A stretch of DNA of 64,000 bases from assembly GCA_024235935.1 (NCBI GenBank), contig JACKLL010000015.1, positions 1 to 64,000 of the forward strand, read 5' to 3'. This DNA comes from Rhodoferax sp. (GTDB lineage Bacteria > Pseudomonadota > Gammaproteobacteria > Burkholderiales > Burkholderiaceae_C). The position numbers were made by a program, and so were the translations under genes. Position 1 is the first letter of the stretch; the number at the start of each line of letters is the position of its first letter. This document shows positions 1 through 10,263 of the stretch, piece after piece. The notes beneath the pieces are model-generated. The model was not told where the DNA came from. It made no database searches and saw only the letters and a program-made list of their open reading frames with translations.

Positions 1-35
1 GAGGCGTTTCTCGCAATTTTGCGGGTGGAAGATTG

Positions 36-1007
36 ATGCAAGTCCTGACAATGCTGATCCTGGGCGCCTTTGTCGCCTACGGAGGCGCCTGGTATACCGG
101 ACGGATCGACGGCAATTTCGCATTGCTGCTGTTCCTGGCCGTCGTGGTCACCGGCATCTACTGGCTGGCCGAGAAGTTCTTTTTCTGGCCACGGCGTCGG
201 CGTGCGGCCATCGAGCTCGAGGCACACGCGGCGCGCCGTCGGGCCGAACTGCGTGAACAGGGCGTGGGCAAGGTCGACGGGGACGGCGATATCGAGCAGG
301 CCCGTGCACAGTTGCTGGCGCAACCCTGGTGGCTGGACTGGACGGCAGGGCTGTTCCCGGTGATCCTGGCCGTGTTTCTGCTGCGCTCCTTCCTGTTCGA
401 GCCGTTCAAGATCCCATCCGGATCCATGATCCCGACCCTGCTTGTCGGGGATCTGATCCTGGTCAACAAGTTTCATTACGGCATTCGCCTGCCGGTGATC
501 AATACCAAGATCACCGAAGGCACGCCGCCCAAGCGCGGCGACGTGATGGTGTTCCGTTATCCGCCCAAGCCGAGCCTGGACTACATCAAGCGTGTGGTCG
601 GGCTTCCCGGCGACGAAGTGAGCTACCTGAACAAGCAGCTGAGCATCAACGGCGTACCGGTGGAAAGCCACCAGATCGCGGATTTCTTCGACGAGGAGTC
701 CATGCGCTACGCCAAGCAGTACGAAGAGAAGCTCGGAGAGCAGTCCCATCGTTTGCTGATCAACGATGACCGACCTGCGTTCATTCCCGGCGCGTCAGAG
801 TTTCCGAACCGGGACAATTGTCGTTACAGTGTGGAGGGCGTGGTGTGCAAGGTGCCACCGGGTCACTATTTCATGATGGGTGACAACCGCGACAATTCGC
901 TGGATTCGCGCTACTGGGGTTTCGTGCCGGACCAGAACATCGTGGGGCGCGCGTTTTTCGTCTGGATGAATTTCAGCAGTCTCAGTCGAATCGGATCCTT
1001 CCATTGA
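36..1007 (+). CDS. lepB: Signal peptidase I
   Basis: Membrane serine protease that removes signal peptides from exported preproteins on the periplasmic face of the inner membrane. The 323-aa product has hydrophobic segments near residues 2-20, 27-50 and 105-121. The SGSM box carries the expected nucleophile Ser130, and DYIKR supplies the general-base Lys185, giving the family's Ser/Lys dyad. A GDNRDNSLDSR box lies near the C terminus. The ATG at 36 is preferred over the TTG directly before it. The next gene starts 28 bp downstream, and rnc and era follow in the usual proteobacterial lepB-rnc-era order. The length fits the longer betaproteobacterial form. Confidence 0.97.
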   Translation: MQVLTMLILGAFVAYGGAWYTGRIDGNFALLLFLAVVVTGIYWLAEKFFFWPRRRRAAIELEAHAARRRAELREQGVGKVDGDGDIEQARAQLLAQPWWLDWTAGLFPVILAVFLLRSFLFEPFKIPSGSMIPTLLVGDLILVNKFHYGIRLPVINTKITEGTPPKRGDVMVFRYPPKPSLDYIKRVVGLPGDEVSYLNKQLSINGVPVESHQIADFFDEESMRYAKQYEEKLGEQSHRLLINDDRPAFIPGASEFPNRDNCRYSVEGVVCKVPPGHYFMMGDNRDNSLDSRYWGFVPDQNIVGRAFFVWMNFSSLSRIGSFH

Positions 1008-1035
1008 ATCGGGTTTATCCAGCGAGAGGTGAGTC

Positions 1036-1389
1036 ATGACAATTCAACCTAGATCCAGACAACGCGGCATTTCCTTTCTGGGGCTGATCTTCGTCGGTGG
1101 CGTACTGGCCATTACCGGCGTGATCGCCGCCCAGGTCTTCCCGACCTTCGTCGAATACCAGGCGATCGAAAAGGCGGCACAGAAGGCCAGCCAAGGCAAT
1201 ACCGTGATCGAAGTGCGCAAGATATTCGAGCGGGCAGTGGAGATCGACGCCATCACCTCGATCGGCGCCAAGGATCTTGAAATCACCAAGGAAGACGAGA
1301 GGATCGTCGTCAAGTACGCCTACCAGCGCGAGATTCACCTGGCGGGCCCGGCGTACCTGACGCTCAAGTACTCCGGACGCTCCAAATAA
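1036..1389 (+). CDS. DUF4845 family membrane protein
   Basis: Small 117-aa protein with one N-terminal hydrophobic segment (about residues 12-34, GISFLGLIFVGG), preceded by basic residues, and a soluble domain on the other side of the membrane. The N terminus looks like a pilin or type II secretion pseudopilin, but no pilin function is known to me. Genes of this type (DUF4845) sit between lepB and rnc in many beta- and gammaproteobacteria, and the position matches. A GAGAGGTGAG ribosome-binding site lies just before the ATG. It is separated from rnc by a single base, so the two are probably co-translated. Function unknown. Confidence 0.85.
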   Translation: MTIQPRSRQRGISFLGLIFVGGVLAITGVIAAQVFPTFVEYQAIEKAAQKASQGNTVIEVRKIFERAVEIDAITSIGAKDLEITKEDERIVVKYAYQREIHLAGPAYLTLKYSGRSK

Positions 1390-1390
1390 A

Positions 1391-2077
1391 GTGAATCCTG
1401 GCTGGCTGGCGTTGCAGCAGCGGTTGCAGCATGTCTTCTCCAATCCCGATCTGCTGGATCAGGCGCTGACCCACCGCAGCTTCAGCGCCGACCACTATGA
1501 GCGGCTGGAGTTCCTGGGTGATTCAGTGCTCAATCTGGCGGTCTCCGACCTGTTGTACCAGCGCCTGAGCCTGATGGCCGAAGGCGAGCTCTCGCGTATC
1601 CGTGCCAATCTGGTCAAGCAGGAGACCTTGCACCAGTTGTCGGTGGAGCTCGGGCTGCCGGCCTGTATCCGCCTGGGTGAGGGTGAAATGCGCTCGGGGG
1701 GCAAGAAGCGCCCCTCCATCCTGGCCGACGTGCTGGAGGCCTTGATCGGGGCCGTCTACCTGGATGCGGGCTTCATCGCCGCGCAGCAACTGGTGCACCG
1801 GCTGTACCGCAACGTAGACATCAATCCGACCATGGCCGCACTGGGCAAGGATCCGAAAACCGAGTTGCAGGAATGGCTGCAGGGGCGCAAGATGAAGATT
1901 CCGCAATACCGGGTGGTCGCCACCATGGGCGCAGCCCATCAGCAGTCGTTTGACGTCGAGTGTGAAGTGGCGGACCTCGGCCTGTGCGAGAGGGGTATTG
2001 GCGGTTCGCGCCGCGCGGGGGAGCAGGCCGCCGCAGCGGCAATGTTGCAGACCCTGAAGAACCGGGCCGACACATGA
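1391..2077 (+). CDS. rnc: Ribonuclease III
   Basis: Double-strand-specific endoribonuclease for rRNA precursor processing and mRNA turnover. The 228-aa product has the catalytic signature ERLEFLGDSVL near residues 37-47, including the metal-binding acidic residues, a second acidic cluster (LADVLEALIGAVYLD) near 113-127, and a C-terminal double-stranded-RNA-binding domain from about residue 153 (PKTELQEWLQ through GGSRRAGEQAAAAAML). It uses a GTG start directly after the DUF4845 stop. Its TGA overlaps the era ATG (ATGA at 2074-2077), indicating translational coupling. Confidence 0.97.
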   Translation: MNPGWLALQQRLQHVFSNPDLLDQALTHRSFSADHYERLEFLGDSVLNLAVSDLLYQRLSLMAEGELSRIRANLVKQETLHQLSVELGLPACIRLGEGEMRSGGKKRPSILADVLEALIGAVYLDAGFIAAQQLVHRLYRNVDINPTMAALGKDPKTELQEWLQGRKMKIPQYRVVATMGAAHQQSFDVECEVADLGLCERGIGGSRRAGEQAAAAAMLQTLKNRADT

Positions 2078-3033
2078 ACATGGATTCCGACAACACCATT
2101 GCAGCGACGCCTTCGCAGCCGGATGCACCGGCTGCCACGCGCTGCGGCCTGATTGCCATCGTGGGCAAACCCAATGTGGGCAAGTCCACGCTGCTCAATG
2201 CCCTGGTGGGGCAGAAGATCAGCATCACCTCGCGCAAGGCGCAGACGACCCGGCATCGCATCACCGGCATGCACACGCTGGGCCAGACCCAGTTCGTGTT
2301 CGTCGACACACCCGGCTTCCAGACGCTGCACGGCAATGCCTTGAACCGGTCCTTGAATCGCACGGTGCAAGGTGCGATCCAGGACGTGGATCTGATTCTG
2401 TTCGTCGCGGAGGCCGGCCGTTTCAACCAGGCCGACGCCAAGGTGCTGTCGCTCTTGGGTGCGGGGATCCCGGTGCTGCTGGTCGCCAACAAGCTGGATC
2501 AGGTCACGCAGCGTTCCGACGTGGCGCCCTGGCTGCAGGAGATGCAGCAACGCCATGCTTTCGCCGAATTCGTGCCGATGTCCGCCAAGAATGCCCGCGA
2601 CGTGACACGGCTGCTGGGCATCTGCGAGAAATACCTGCCCGAACAGCCCTGGTTCTACGACGCCGACGAACTCACCGATCGCAGCGAGCGCTTCATGGCC
2701 AGCGAAATGGTGCGCGAAAAACTGTTCCGCCTGACCGGTGACGAATTGCCCTACACCTCGACCGTAGTCATCGACCAGTTTGCCGAGGAACCGCCGGCAC
2801 GCAAGGGGCAGAAGCGGCTGGTGCGGATTGCCGCCACCATCGTCGTCGAGCGCGATGGTCACAAGGCCATGGTGATCGGTGACAAGGGCGAGCGCATCAA
2901 GCGCATCGGTACCGAGACCCGGGTTGAACTCGAGCGGCTGTACGACGCCAAGGTGTTCATTGAGTTGTGGGTCAAGGTGCGCTCGGGGTGGGCAGACGAC
3001 GAGGCACGGGTACGCAGCTTCGGTTACGACTGA
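2074..3033 (+). CDS. era: GTPase Era
   Basis: Essential small-subunit assembly GTPase that binds the 3' end of 16S rRNA. The 319-aa product has the P-loop GKPNVGKST at residues 31-39, a DTPGF G3 box, an NKLD G4 box, and a C-terminal KH domain with the MVIGDKGERIKRIG RNA-binding core. The first 24 residues are a low-complexity extension before the G domain. An upstream in-frame start lies inside rnc; the ATG at 2074, overlapping the rnc stop, fits better and gives the usual length. Confidence 0.97.
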   Translation: MNMDSDNTIAATPSQPDAPAATRCGLIAIVGKPNVGKSTLLNALVGQKISITSRKAQTTRHRITGMHTLGQTQFVFVDTPGFQTLHGNALNRSLNRTVQGAIQDVDLILFVAEAGRFNQADAKVLSLLGAGIPVLLVANKLDQVTQRSDVAPWLQEMQQRHAFAEFVPMSAKNARDVTRLLGICEKYLPEQPWFYDADELTDRSERFMASEMVREKLFRLTGDELPYTSTVVIDQFAEEPPARKGQKRLVRIAATIVVERDGHKAMVIGDKGERIKRIGTETRVELERLYDAKVFIELWVKVRSGWADDEARVRSFGYD

Positions 3034-3049
3034 GCGCGCGGGTGCACGC

Positions 3050-3799
3050 GTGGCCAGCCTGCGTATCACGGATGAACCCGCCTACGTCCTGCACCGGCAC
3101 GACTGGAGCGAATCGAGCCTGATCCTTGAGGTATTCACGCGCAACCATGGCCGGGTTGCGCTGGTGGCCAAGGGCGCCAAGCGGCCGAGTTCCGGCCTGC
3201 GTCCCATCCTGTTGCCTTTGCAACCGCTGCACGTGGCCTTTGGCGGCGATGCCGAAATCCGCAACTTGCGCAGTGCCGAATGGCAGGGCGGGCATGTCAT
3301 GCCCGGCGGTGACGCCTTGCTGTCGGGTTACTACATCAACGAACTGGTGCTGAGCCTGCTGGCACGCGACGATCCGCACCCCGGGCTGTTCGACATCTAT
3401 GCCGGTGTCGTGGCCGTGATCTGCTCCGAGCATGGCGATGCTTTGCAGACGGCCTTGCGCGCCTTCGAACTGCTATTGCTGCGCGAGATCGGTCTGCTGC
3501 CTGCGCTCGATGCCCAGACCATGACGCTGGCATCGCTGCAGCCCCATCAGCGCTACAACCTGGTGGCCGAGGGCGGGCTGCGGCAAAGCGCCGATGGCGA
3601 ACGTGCCAGCATATCCGGGCAGGACTGGATGGCGCTGCAGAAGGCACTGGACAGTCCGGCCTGTTTCACCGATACCTTGCGCGCCTGCGCCCCGGTCGTG
3701 GCCGAACTCAAGAACCAGTTGCGCGGCCTGCTCCATTACCATTGCGGTGTCACGACGCTGCGTACGCGTCAAATGATGATCGACCTCCAATCGCTATGA
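3050..3799 (+). CDS. recO: DNA repair protein RecO
   Basis: Recombination mediator that helps load RecA onto SSB-coated DNA in the RecFOR pathway. The protein begins with the typical OB-fold strand pattern (AYVLHRHDWSESSLILEVFT, then GRVALVAKGAKRPSS) and continues into the helical RecO_C region. The GTG at 3050, 16 bp after era, is chosen because the family homology begins there; an upstream in-frame ATG at 2879 lies deep inside era and would add unrelated sequence. That gives 249 aa, a normal length. Its TGA overlaps the pdxJ ATG by 4 bp. Confidence 0.93.
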   Translation: MASLRITDEPAYVLHRHDWSESSLILEVFTRNHGRVALVAKGAKRPSSGLRPILLPLQPLHVAFGGDAEIRNLRSAEWQGGHVMPGGDALLSGYYINELVLSLLARDDPHPGLFDIYAGVVAVICSEHGDALQTALRAFELLLLREIGLLPALDAQTMTLASLQPHQRYNLVAEGGLRQSADGERASISGQDWMALQKALDSPACFTDTLRACAPVVAELKNQLRGLLHYHCGVTTLRTRQMMIDLQSL

Positions 3800-4560
3800 A
3801 AACCACCGCACTTTCCGTCAATCTGAACAAGGTCGCGCTGGTGCGCAATACCCGCCATCTGGGCATACCATCCTTGACCCGCGCGGCAGACATCTGCCTG
3901 CGCCAGGGCGCCAGTGGCATCACGGTGCACCCGAGGCCCGACCAGCGGCATATCCGCACCGGTGACGTCCATGACCTGTCGGCATTGCTCAAGGGCTGGC
4001 CGGACCGTGAGTTCAACATCGAGGGCAACCCGTTTCAGAACCTGATGGGTTTCGTGCAGGAACTGCGGCCGCACCAGTGCACCCTGGTGCCGGACAGCGA
4101 GGGCCAGTTCACCAGCGACCATGGCTGGGATCTGGCGCGCGACGGCGAACGGTTGCGCCCGCTGATCGCCCAGGCCAAGGCGCTGGGTGTGCGCGTGAGC
4201 CTGTTCATGGACGCCGATCCGGCCGCGATGGCACTGGCCAGGGCGGTGGGCGCCGACCGGGTCGAGCTTTACACCGAGCCCTATGCCCAGGCCTGGGGCA
4301 GCACAGCGCAGCAGGGCCAGATCGACCGCTTCGCTGCGGCGGCGCAGGCGGCACAGCAGGCGGGGCTTGGCGTCAATGCCGGCCACGACCTGAGCCGTGA
4401 CAACCTCGGCGCCTTTCTGCATGGTGTCCCCGGCGTGCAGGAGGTGTCGATCGGCCACGCGCTGATCGCGGATGCCCTCGAACTGGGTTACGCCGCCACC
4501 GTGCAGGCGTATCTGCACGTCATTGCAAGCGCCTTTGCCGATAGGCCCGCAGCCGCATGA
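3796..4560 (+). CDS. pdxJ: Pyridoxine 5'-phosphate synthase
   Basis: Catalyses the last ring-closing step of DXP-dependent vitamin B6 synthesis, condensing 1-deoxyxylulose 5-phosphate with 3-amino-2-oxopropyl phosphate. The 254-aa TIM-barrel protein starts LSVNLNKVALVRNTR and contains GITVHPRPDQRHI, with the conserved HPR and RHI residues, FNIEGNP, a TLVPDS motif, and HDL in the NAGHDLSRDNL segment near the C-terminal phosphate site. The ATG at 3796 overlaps the recO stop, and the pdxJ stop overlaps the acpS start, so recO-pdxJ-acpS are translationally chained. Confidence 0.96.
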   Translation: MKTTALSVNLNKVALVRNTRHLGIPSLTRAADICLRQGASGITVHPRPDQRHIRTGDVHDLSALLKGWPDREFNIEGNPFQNLMGFVQELRPHQCTLVPDSEGQFTSDHGWDLARDGERLRPLIAQAKALGVRVSLFMDADPAAMALARAVGADRVELYTEPYAQAWGSTAQQGQIDRFAAAAQAAQQAGLGVNAGHDLSRDNLGAFLHGVPGVQEVSIGHALIADALELGYAATVQAYLHVIASAFADRPAAA

Positions 4561-4967
4561 TCTACGGCATCGGCAACGATATCTGCGACGTCAGGCGCAT
4601 TCGCGCCAGCCTGGAGCGCCATGGCGATCGGTTCGCGCGCAAGGTCCTGAGCGACGGCGAGATGGCCACCTGGCAGGCCCGCAGCACCCGTTGGCCTGAG
4701 CGCGGCGTGCGTTACCTGGCGACACGCTTCAGTGCCAAGGAAGCGTTCAGCAAGGCGATCGGCCTGGGCATGCGCATGCCCATGACCTGGCGGCTGTGCG
4801 AGATCGCCAATCTGCCGGCTGGCCATCCGAACGCGGGTAAGCCCTGTATCGTGCTGCATGGTGAACTCAAGCGCTGGTTCGAGTCGAAAGGCCTGCAGGC
4901 CCATGTCAGCGTCACCGACGAAACCGACTATGCCGCCAGCTTCTGTGTGGTGGAGACGCGCGGCTGA
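4557..4967 (+). CDS. acpS: Holo-[acyl-carrier-protein] synthase
   Basis: Transfers 4'-phosphopantetheine from CoA to apo-ACP. The 136-aa protein has the two metal- and CoA-binding signatures of the AcpS family: GIGNDICDVRRI at the N terminus with Asp8, and RFSAKEAFSKAIG near residues 60-72 with the conserved Glu. A TDETDYAASFCV segment closes the fold. It follows pdxJ with an ATGA overlap, an arrangement conserved in proteobacteria. A 78-bp gap follows before nagZ, which may have its own promoter. Confidence 0.95.
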   Translation: MIYGIGNDICDVRRIRASLERHGDRFARKVLSDGEMATWQARSTRWPERGVRYLATRFSAKEAFSKAIGLGMRMPMTWRLCEIANLPAGHPNAGKPCIVLHGELKRWFESKGLQAHVSVTDETDYAASFCVVETRG

Positions 4968-5045
4968 CGCCTGCGTCCTGTCTGGCCGCCTGTTTCCGCT
5001 TTTGTGAATACCCGTGGCATATTGCCCTGAATCCTGGATATCCCC

Positions 5046-6128
5046 ATGCAAGCCCATTCCCCCCTGATCATCGACATCGCCGGCCATCAACTGTCGGCCG
5101 TCGACCGCCGCCGCCTGGTGCATCCGCTGGTGGGCGGCATCACCCTGTTCGCCCGCAACTGGGCCGACCGCCGCCAACTGACGGAACTGTGCGCCGACAT
5201 CAAGCGCCTGCGCAGCGATCTGCTGATCCTGGTGGACCACGAGGGTGGTCGGGTCCAGCGCTTCAAGACCGATGGTTTCACCCACCTTCCGCCGATGCGG
5301 GAACTCGGTCGCATGTGGCAGGGCAAGAATGGCTCCGACCCGCAGGCCAATGCCTTGAAGGCCATGCGTGCGGCGACGGCCTGCGGCTATGTTCTGGGTG
5401 CCGAATTGCGTGCCTGCGGTGTCGACATGAGTTTCACGCCGGTGCTCGATCTGGACTACGGCCCCAGCGGCGTGATCGGTGACCGCGCGTTCGCGGCCGA
5501 GGCCGCGGTGGTCAGCGTACTGGCCAAAAGCCTGATGCAGGGGCTGCTGCAAAGCGGCATGGCCAACTGCGGCAAACATTTTCCGGGCCATGGCTTCGTG
5601 GCGGCCGACTCGCACACCGACGTTCCGGTCGACCGGCGCAGCCTCAAGGCCATCCTGGCCGCCGATGCGGCGCCCTATGACTGGCTGGGCACGGCGCTTG
5701 CCAGCGTCATGCCGGCCCATGTGGTCTATCCGCGCGTCGATGCCCGGCCTGCCGGATTCTCGGCGCGCTGGTTGCAGGACATCCTGCGCGTGCGGCTGGG
5801 CTTCGGTGGCGCGATTTTCAGCGACGATCTGAGCATGGTGGGGGCCCGCCAACTCGATGGCAAGCCTGTGACCTACACCCAGGCGGCTGTCGCCGCGCTG
5901 CAGGCCGGGTGCGACATGGTGCTGCTGTGCAACCAGTGCCTGGATGGCAACCCTGCCATCGATGCCTTGCTCGATGGGCTCACACAGGCCCTGCGTGCGG
6001 GAACGTGGTCTACGGTGGGTGCGAGCGAGCAGCGTCGCCGTGCCTTGCTGCCGCCGCCGTTCGCGCTGGATTGGGACAGTCTGATGGTGCAGCCCCTGTA
6101 CATGCGTTCGCTCGACTTCATTCCCTGA
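5046..6128 (+). CDS. nagZ: Beta-N-acetylhexosaminidase NagZ
   Basis: Cytoplasmic glycoside hydrolase family 3 enzyme that removes GlcNAc from anhydromuropeptides during cell-wall recycling. The 360-aa product carries the NagZ signature KHFPGHG at residues 177-183, followed by DSHTD at 188-192 with the catalytic His190, and the nucleophile region FSDDLSM near residue 259. No signal peptide is present, consistent with a cytosolic location. It starts 78 bp after acpS and has no obvious Shine-Dalgarno box, so it may be read on the acpS transcript or from a weak local promoter. The next gene is convergent. Confidence 0.95.
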   Translation: MQAHSPLIIDIAGHQLSAVDRRRLVHPLVGGITLFARNWADRRQLTELCADIKRLRSDLLILVDHEGGRVQRFKTDGFTHLPPMRELGRMWQGKNGSDPQANALKAMRAATACGYVLGAELRACGVDMSFTPVLDLDYGPSGVIGDRAFAAEAAVVSVLAKSLMQGLLQSGMANCGKHFPGHGFVAADSHTDVPVDRRSLKAILAADAAPYDWLGTALASVMPAHVVYPRVDARPAGFSARWLQDILRVRLGFGGAIFSDDLSMVGARQLDGKPVTYTQAAVAALQAGCDMVLLCNQCLDGNPAIDALLDGLTQALRAGTWSTVGASEQRRRALLPPPFALDWDSLMVQPLYMRSLDFIP

Positions 6129-6180
6129 TCTGCGCAGTCTGCTGCGGCCGTCGCAGCGGCACTGGCACCGGCAAGGCCCG

Positions 6181-8430
6181 TCAACGCCGGATCGTTGCCA
6201 CTACAGCGGCATCCCGCCGCTTGTGCCGCCGCCGGGCACTGGCGATGCCAGCCAGCAGCATCAGCAGTGCCAGTGCGCCGAGGTCGGTCGCGCCCAATGC
6301 GCCTCCGCCTCCGCCGCCTGAACCCGGTGTGAACACCGTGATGCCGACGTAGACCGTATCGCCATTGAGTTGCCCGTCGGTGGGCGTAATGGCGACGGTG
6401 TAGCTGCCGGGCGGACCGGCGCTTTCCCACAGGAAGTTCCCGGTGGCGGTGTCGAAAGTGGCACCGCGCGGCAGGCTGCTGACCTGGTAGGTGATGGCGT
6501 CGCCCTGGGCGTCGGTGGCGGTGGCCGTGAAGCTCAGCGTGTTGCCGCTGACGACGGCCAGCGGACCGATCTGTGCCATCTGCGGCGGCGTGTTGTTCGT
6601 CAGCACGGTCAGATCGGCATGCGCGCTGCGTCCGTTGATGTCCGTGGCCTGGAAGCGAAAGACCAGGCTGTTGCCGCTGGCAGGCACGACGAAGGATGCC
6701 GTGCGGGTGGCAGCGCCACTCATGGGCACCGGTGTGCCACCGATCTGTGTCCACTGTACCGAGGCGATGCCCAGACCGGAGCGTCCTGCGGTCGCGCTGC
6801 CATCGAGGCGGACGATGGTGTTGCGCGGCACGATGCCGGCCGGTGCATGGTCCGCCAGCACCACCGGCGCATTGTCGGCCAGCACGTCCGCCACGGCGGC
6901 CCCGGCGTCGAGCAGTCCGACACCACAGGTCTGCAGCGTGGCGCAATAGGTACCGGCCGGGTGGACACGGGCTGCATTGAGCAGCCGCGAACGCAGCTCG
7001 TCGGGCGTGATGCCGGGTTTGGCGTCGAACATGAGCGCCGCGGCAGCCGACACATGGGCGGTCGCCATGCTGGTGCCCCGCTTGGCTTCGATGCTGTCGA
7101 GCAGCGGTGTCGTCGATCCGGTATTGCTGGTGGAGTAGATGGACTGACCACTGCCGGTGATCCGGGTTCCATTGCCGCCGCCCGGGGCACTGATAGCCGT
7201 TCCGAAACCGATGTTGGCGTAGCTGGCGTTGTCGCCGCCGATCGTATGGGCAGTGACGGCGATGACACCGGTGCAATTGGCCGGTTGCAGAATGGCCTTG
7301 GCGCTGTCATTGCCCGTCGCGGCAACAACGACGCTGCCTGCGGCCCGGACCTCGGTCACCGCATCCTGGAAAGTGGGCGAGCAATTGCCGACCCGACCCA
7401 GGCTCAGGTTCAGCACCTTGGCGATCTGGGTATTTGCCGGCACGCCCGGCACTGGCAGTCCGGCTGCCCAGCGCATGCCGGCGGCGATGTCCGACACATA
7501 GCCGCCACATACCCCCAGCACGCGAACTGGCAGCAGCTTCGCGTCGAAGGCGGCGCCGGCCACGCCGATGCCGTTGTGCGTCAGTGCGGCAATGATGCCG
7601 GCGACATGGGTTCCGTGCCAGCTGGACGCCGCCGGCGCGCAGTCGCCTTGCGAACTCCAGTCGCCCGGGTCGCGCGCATCGCTATCCCGCCCATTGGTAT
7701 CGTTGGCCGTGGTGAAGGAGCCATCCGGATCGGCGCTGATGAAGTCATAACCCGCCAGAATATTGGCGAACAGATCCTGATGCGGCCGGTAGCCGCCATC
7801 GAGCACCGCCACGATGACGCCCCGGCCGGTGGCCGAGCCCCATGCGCTGGTGAAGTTGGCGGCGCCGGCACCACTGGCGACCGATTGCAGATTCCACTGG
7901 CGTGGCGCAAAGTCCGGGTCGTTGGGAAAAGCCTGCTGGGCGGAGACGCGCTCGTCCACCTCGGCCGAGAGCACCTGCGGGTCCTGCGCGATGGCGCGGG
8001 CGTAGGCCGACAACGCGACCCGGCCCATGCGCTTGCTGGTCAGCGCCACATGGGTACGGGGGGCCACCGAGCGGTAGTAGCGCAACTCGACGCTGTTGTC
8101 GGCGTCCGGCCGGCGGCGTCGCGCATCGCCCAGGCTGCGGATCTGGTCTTGCGGGTCGACGGCGGGGCTCAGCGCGCGTGCGGTTTGCGCACCCGTCGCC
8201 TCGGGACGCATCCGGATGATGATCCGGTTCAGTCCGCCGGTGACGACCGAAGCCTGCGCCGTGACAGGCGCAGGCGGCGACGCCGTCCCCGGCTGTGCCA
8301 GCAGCAGTCCTGGCGCCCCGCATGCCGCGAGCCATATGCCGGCGCTCCAGACGCGCACGGCTGTCAGGCGGTGCAGGTGGCCACCGCCGCGCAGCTTGCG
8401 GTGCATCCGGGGTGCGGGTTGGCAGCTCAT
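6181..8430 (-). CDS. Secreted S8 (subtilisin) protease with GlyGly-CTERM-like tail
   Basis: Exported subtilisin-family serine protease of 749 aa. It has a signal-like N terminus (residues 22-45), a propeptide region to about 165, and a peptidase S8 domain with the catalytic triad Asp211 (AVLDGGY), His272 (WHGTHVAG) and Ser454 (GTSMATAHV), plus the oxyanion Asn374 (ATGND). Two Ig- or cadherin-like domains follow at about 530-700. The end is a run of glycines, a hydrophobic helix (LGALALLMLLAGIA) and a basic cluster RRRHKRR, the plan of GlyGly-CTERM signals cleaved by rhombosortase. A further ten residues after the basic cluster are unusual. No rhombosortase gene is seen here. The gene lies downstream of lysS on the same strand, 94 bp away. 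Confidence 0.9.
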   Translation of the reverse strand: MSCQPAPRMHRKLRGGGHLHRLTAVRVWSAGIWLAACGAPGLLLAQPGTASPPAPVTAQASVVTGGLNRIIIRMRPEATGAQTARALSPAVDPQDQIRSLGDARRRRPDADNSVELRYYRSVAPRTHVALTSKRMGRVALSAYARAIAQDPQVLSAEVDERVSAQQAFPNDPDFAPRQWNLQSVASGAGAANFTSAWGSATGRGVIVAVLDGGYRPHQDLFANILAGYDFISADPDGSFTTANDTNGRDSDARDPGDWSSQGDCAPAASSWHGTHVAGIIAALTHNGIGVAGAAFDAKLLPVRVLGVCGGYVSDIAAGMRWAAGLPVPGVPANTQIAKVLNLSLGRVGNCSPTFQDAVTEVRAAGSVVVAATGNDSAKAILQPANCTGVIAVTAHTIGGDNASYANIGFGTAISAPGGGNGTRITGSGQSIYSTSNTGSTTPLLDSIEAKRGTSMATAHVSAAAALMFDAKPGITPDELRSRLLNAARVHPAGTYCATLQTCGVGLLDAGAAVADVLADNAPVVLADHAPAGIVPRNTIVRLDGSATAGRSGLGIASVQWTQIGGTPVPMSGAATRTASFVVPASGNSLVFRFQATDINGRSAHADLTVLTNNTPPQMAQIGPLAVVSGNTLSFTATATDAQGDAITYQVSSLPRGATFDTATGNFLWESAGPPGSYTVAITPTDGQLNGDTVYVGITVFTPGSGGGGGGALGATDLGALALLMLLAGIASARRRHKRRDAAVVATIRR

Positions 8431-8524
8431 GGCATGCCCCTCGCGCTGAGGCTTTTCGATATATGCCTGGTGACGGTCCGGGACGGGTGCAGCATGGTCA
8501 TGTCGTCCTGGATGTTGATGGCCA

Positions 8525-10063
<1,539 letters not shown>

Positions 10064-10263
10064 GGCAGTGGGTCGGCGGCGCAGGCTGGGAATTCCCGGG
10101 GGGCCCGCGTCGGATATTCAGGACTTCAAGAATGGTGTCGTGTCGGGTGCGGGCATCCGTCACGGCGATGTGCGTTATAAAGACCCACCCGGGGGGCGCG
10201 ATCCGCGACCCCGGGTGCAAGAGAACCCTATTATCGCCAGTGCGGCGCCACTTTCCCGGACAC
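10064..10263. promoter_or_regulatory. Divergent promoter region lysS / yggT
   Basis: This 200-bp stretch separates lysS (leftward) from the YggT gene (rightward) and must hold both promoters. A TTATAA hexamer at 10175-10180 reads as a -10-like box on either strand, and GATATTC at 10113-10119 is another AT-rich element. I see no convincing -35 partner, so individual promoters are not assigned. Confidence 0.35.

Noticed and set aside
2879..3049. Upstream ATG start for recO
   Set aside because: It would overlap the era KH domain and add 57 residues unrelated to RecO. The GTG at 3050 matches the family start.
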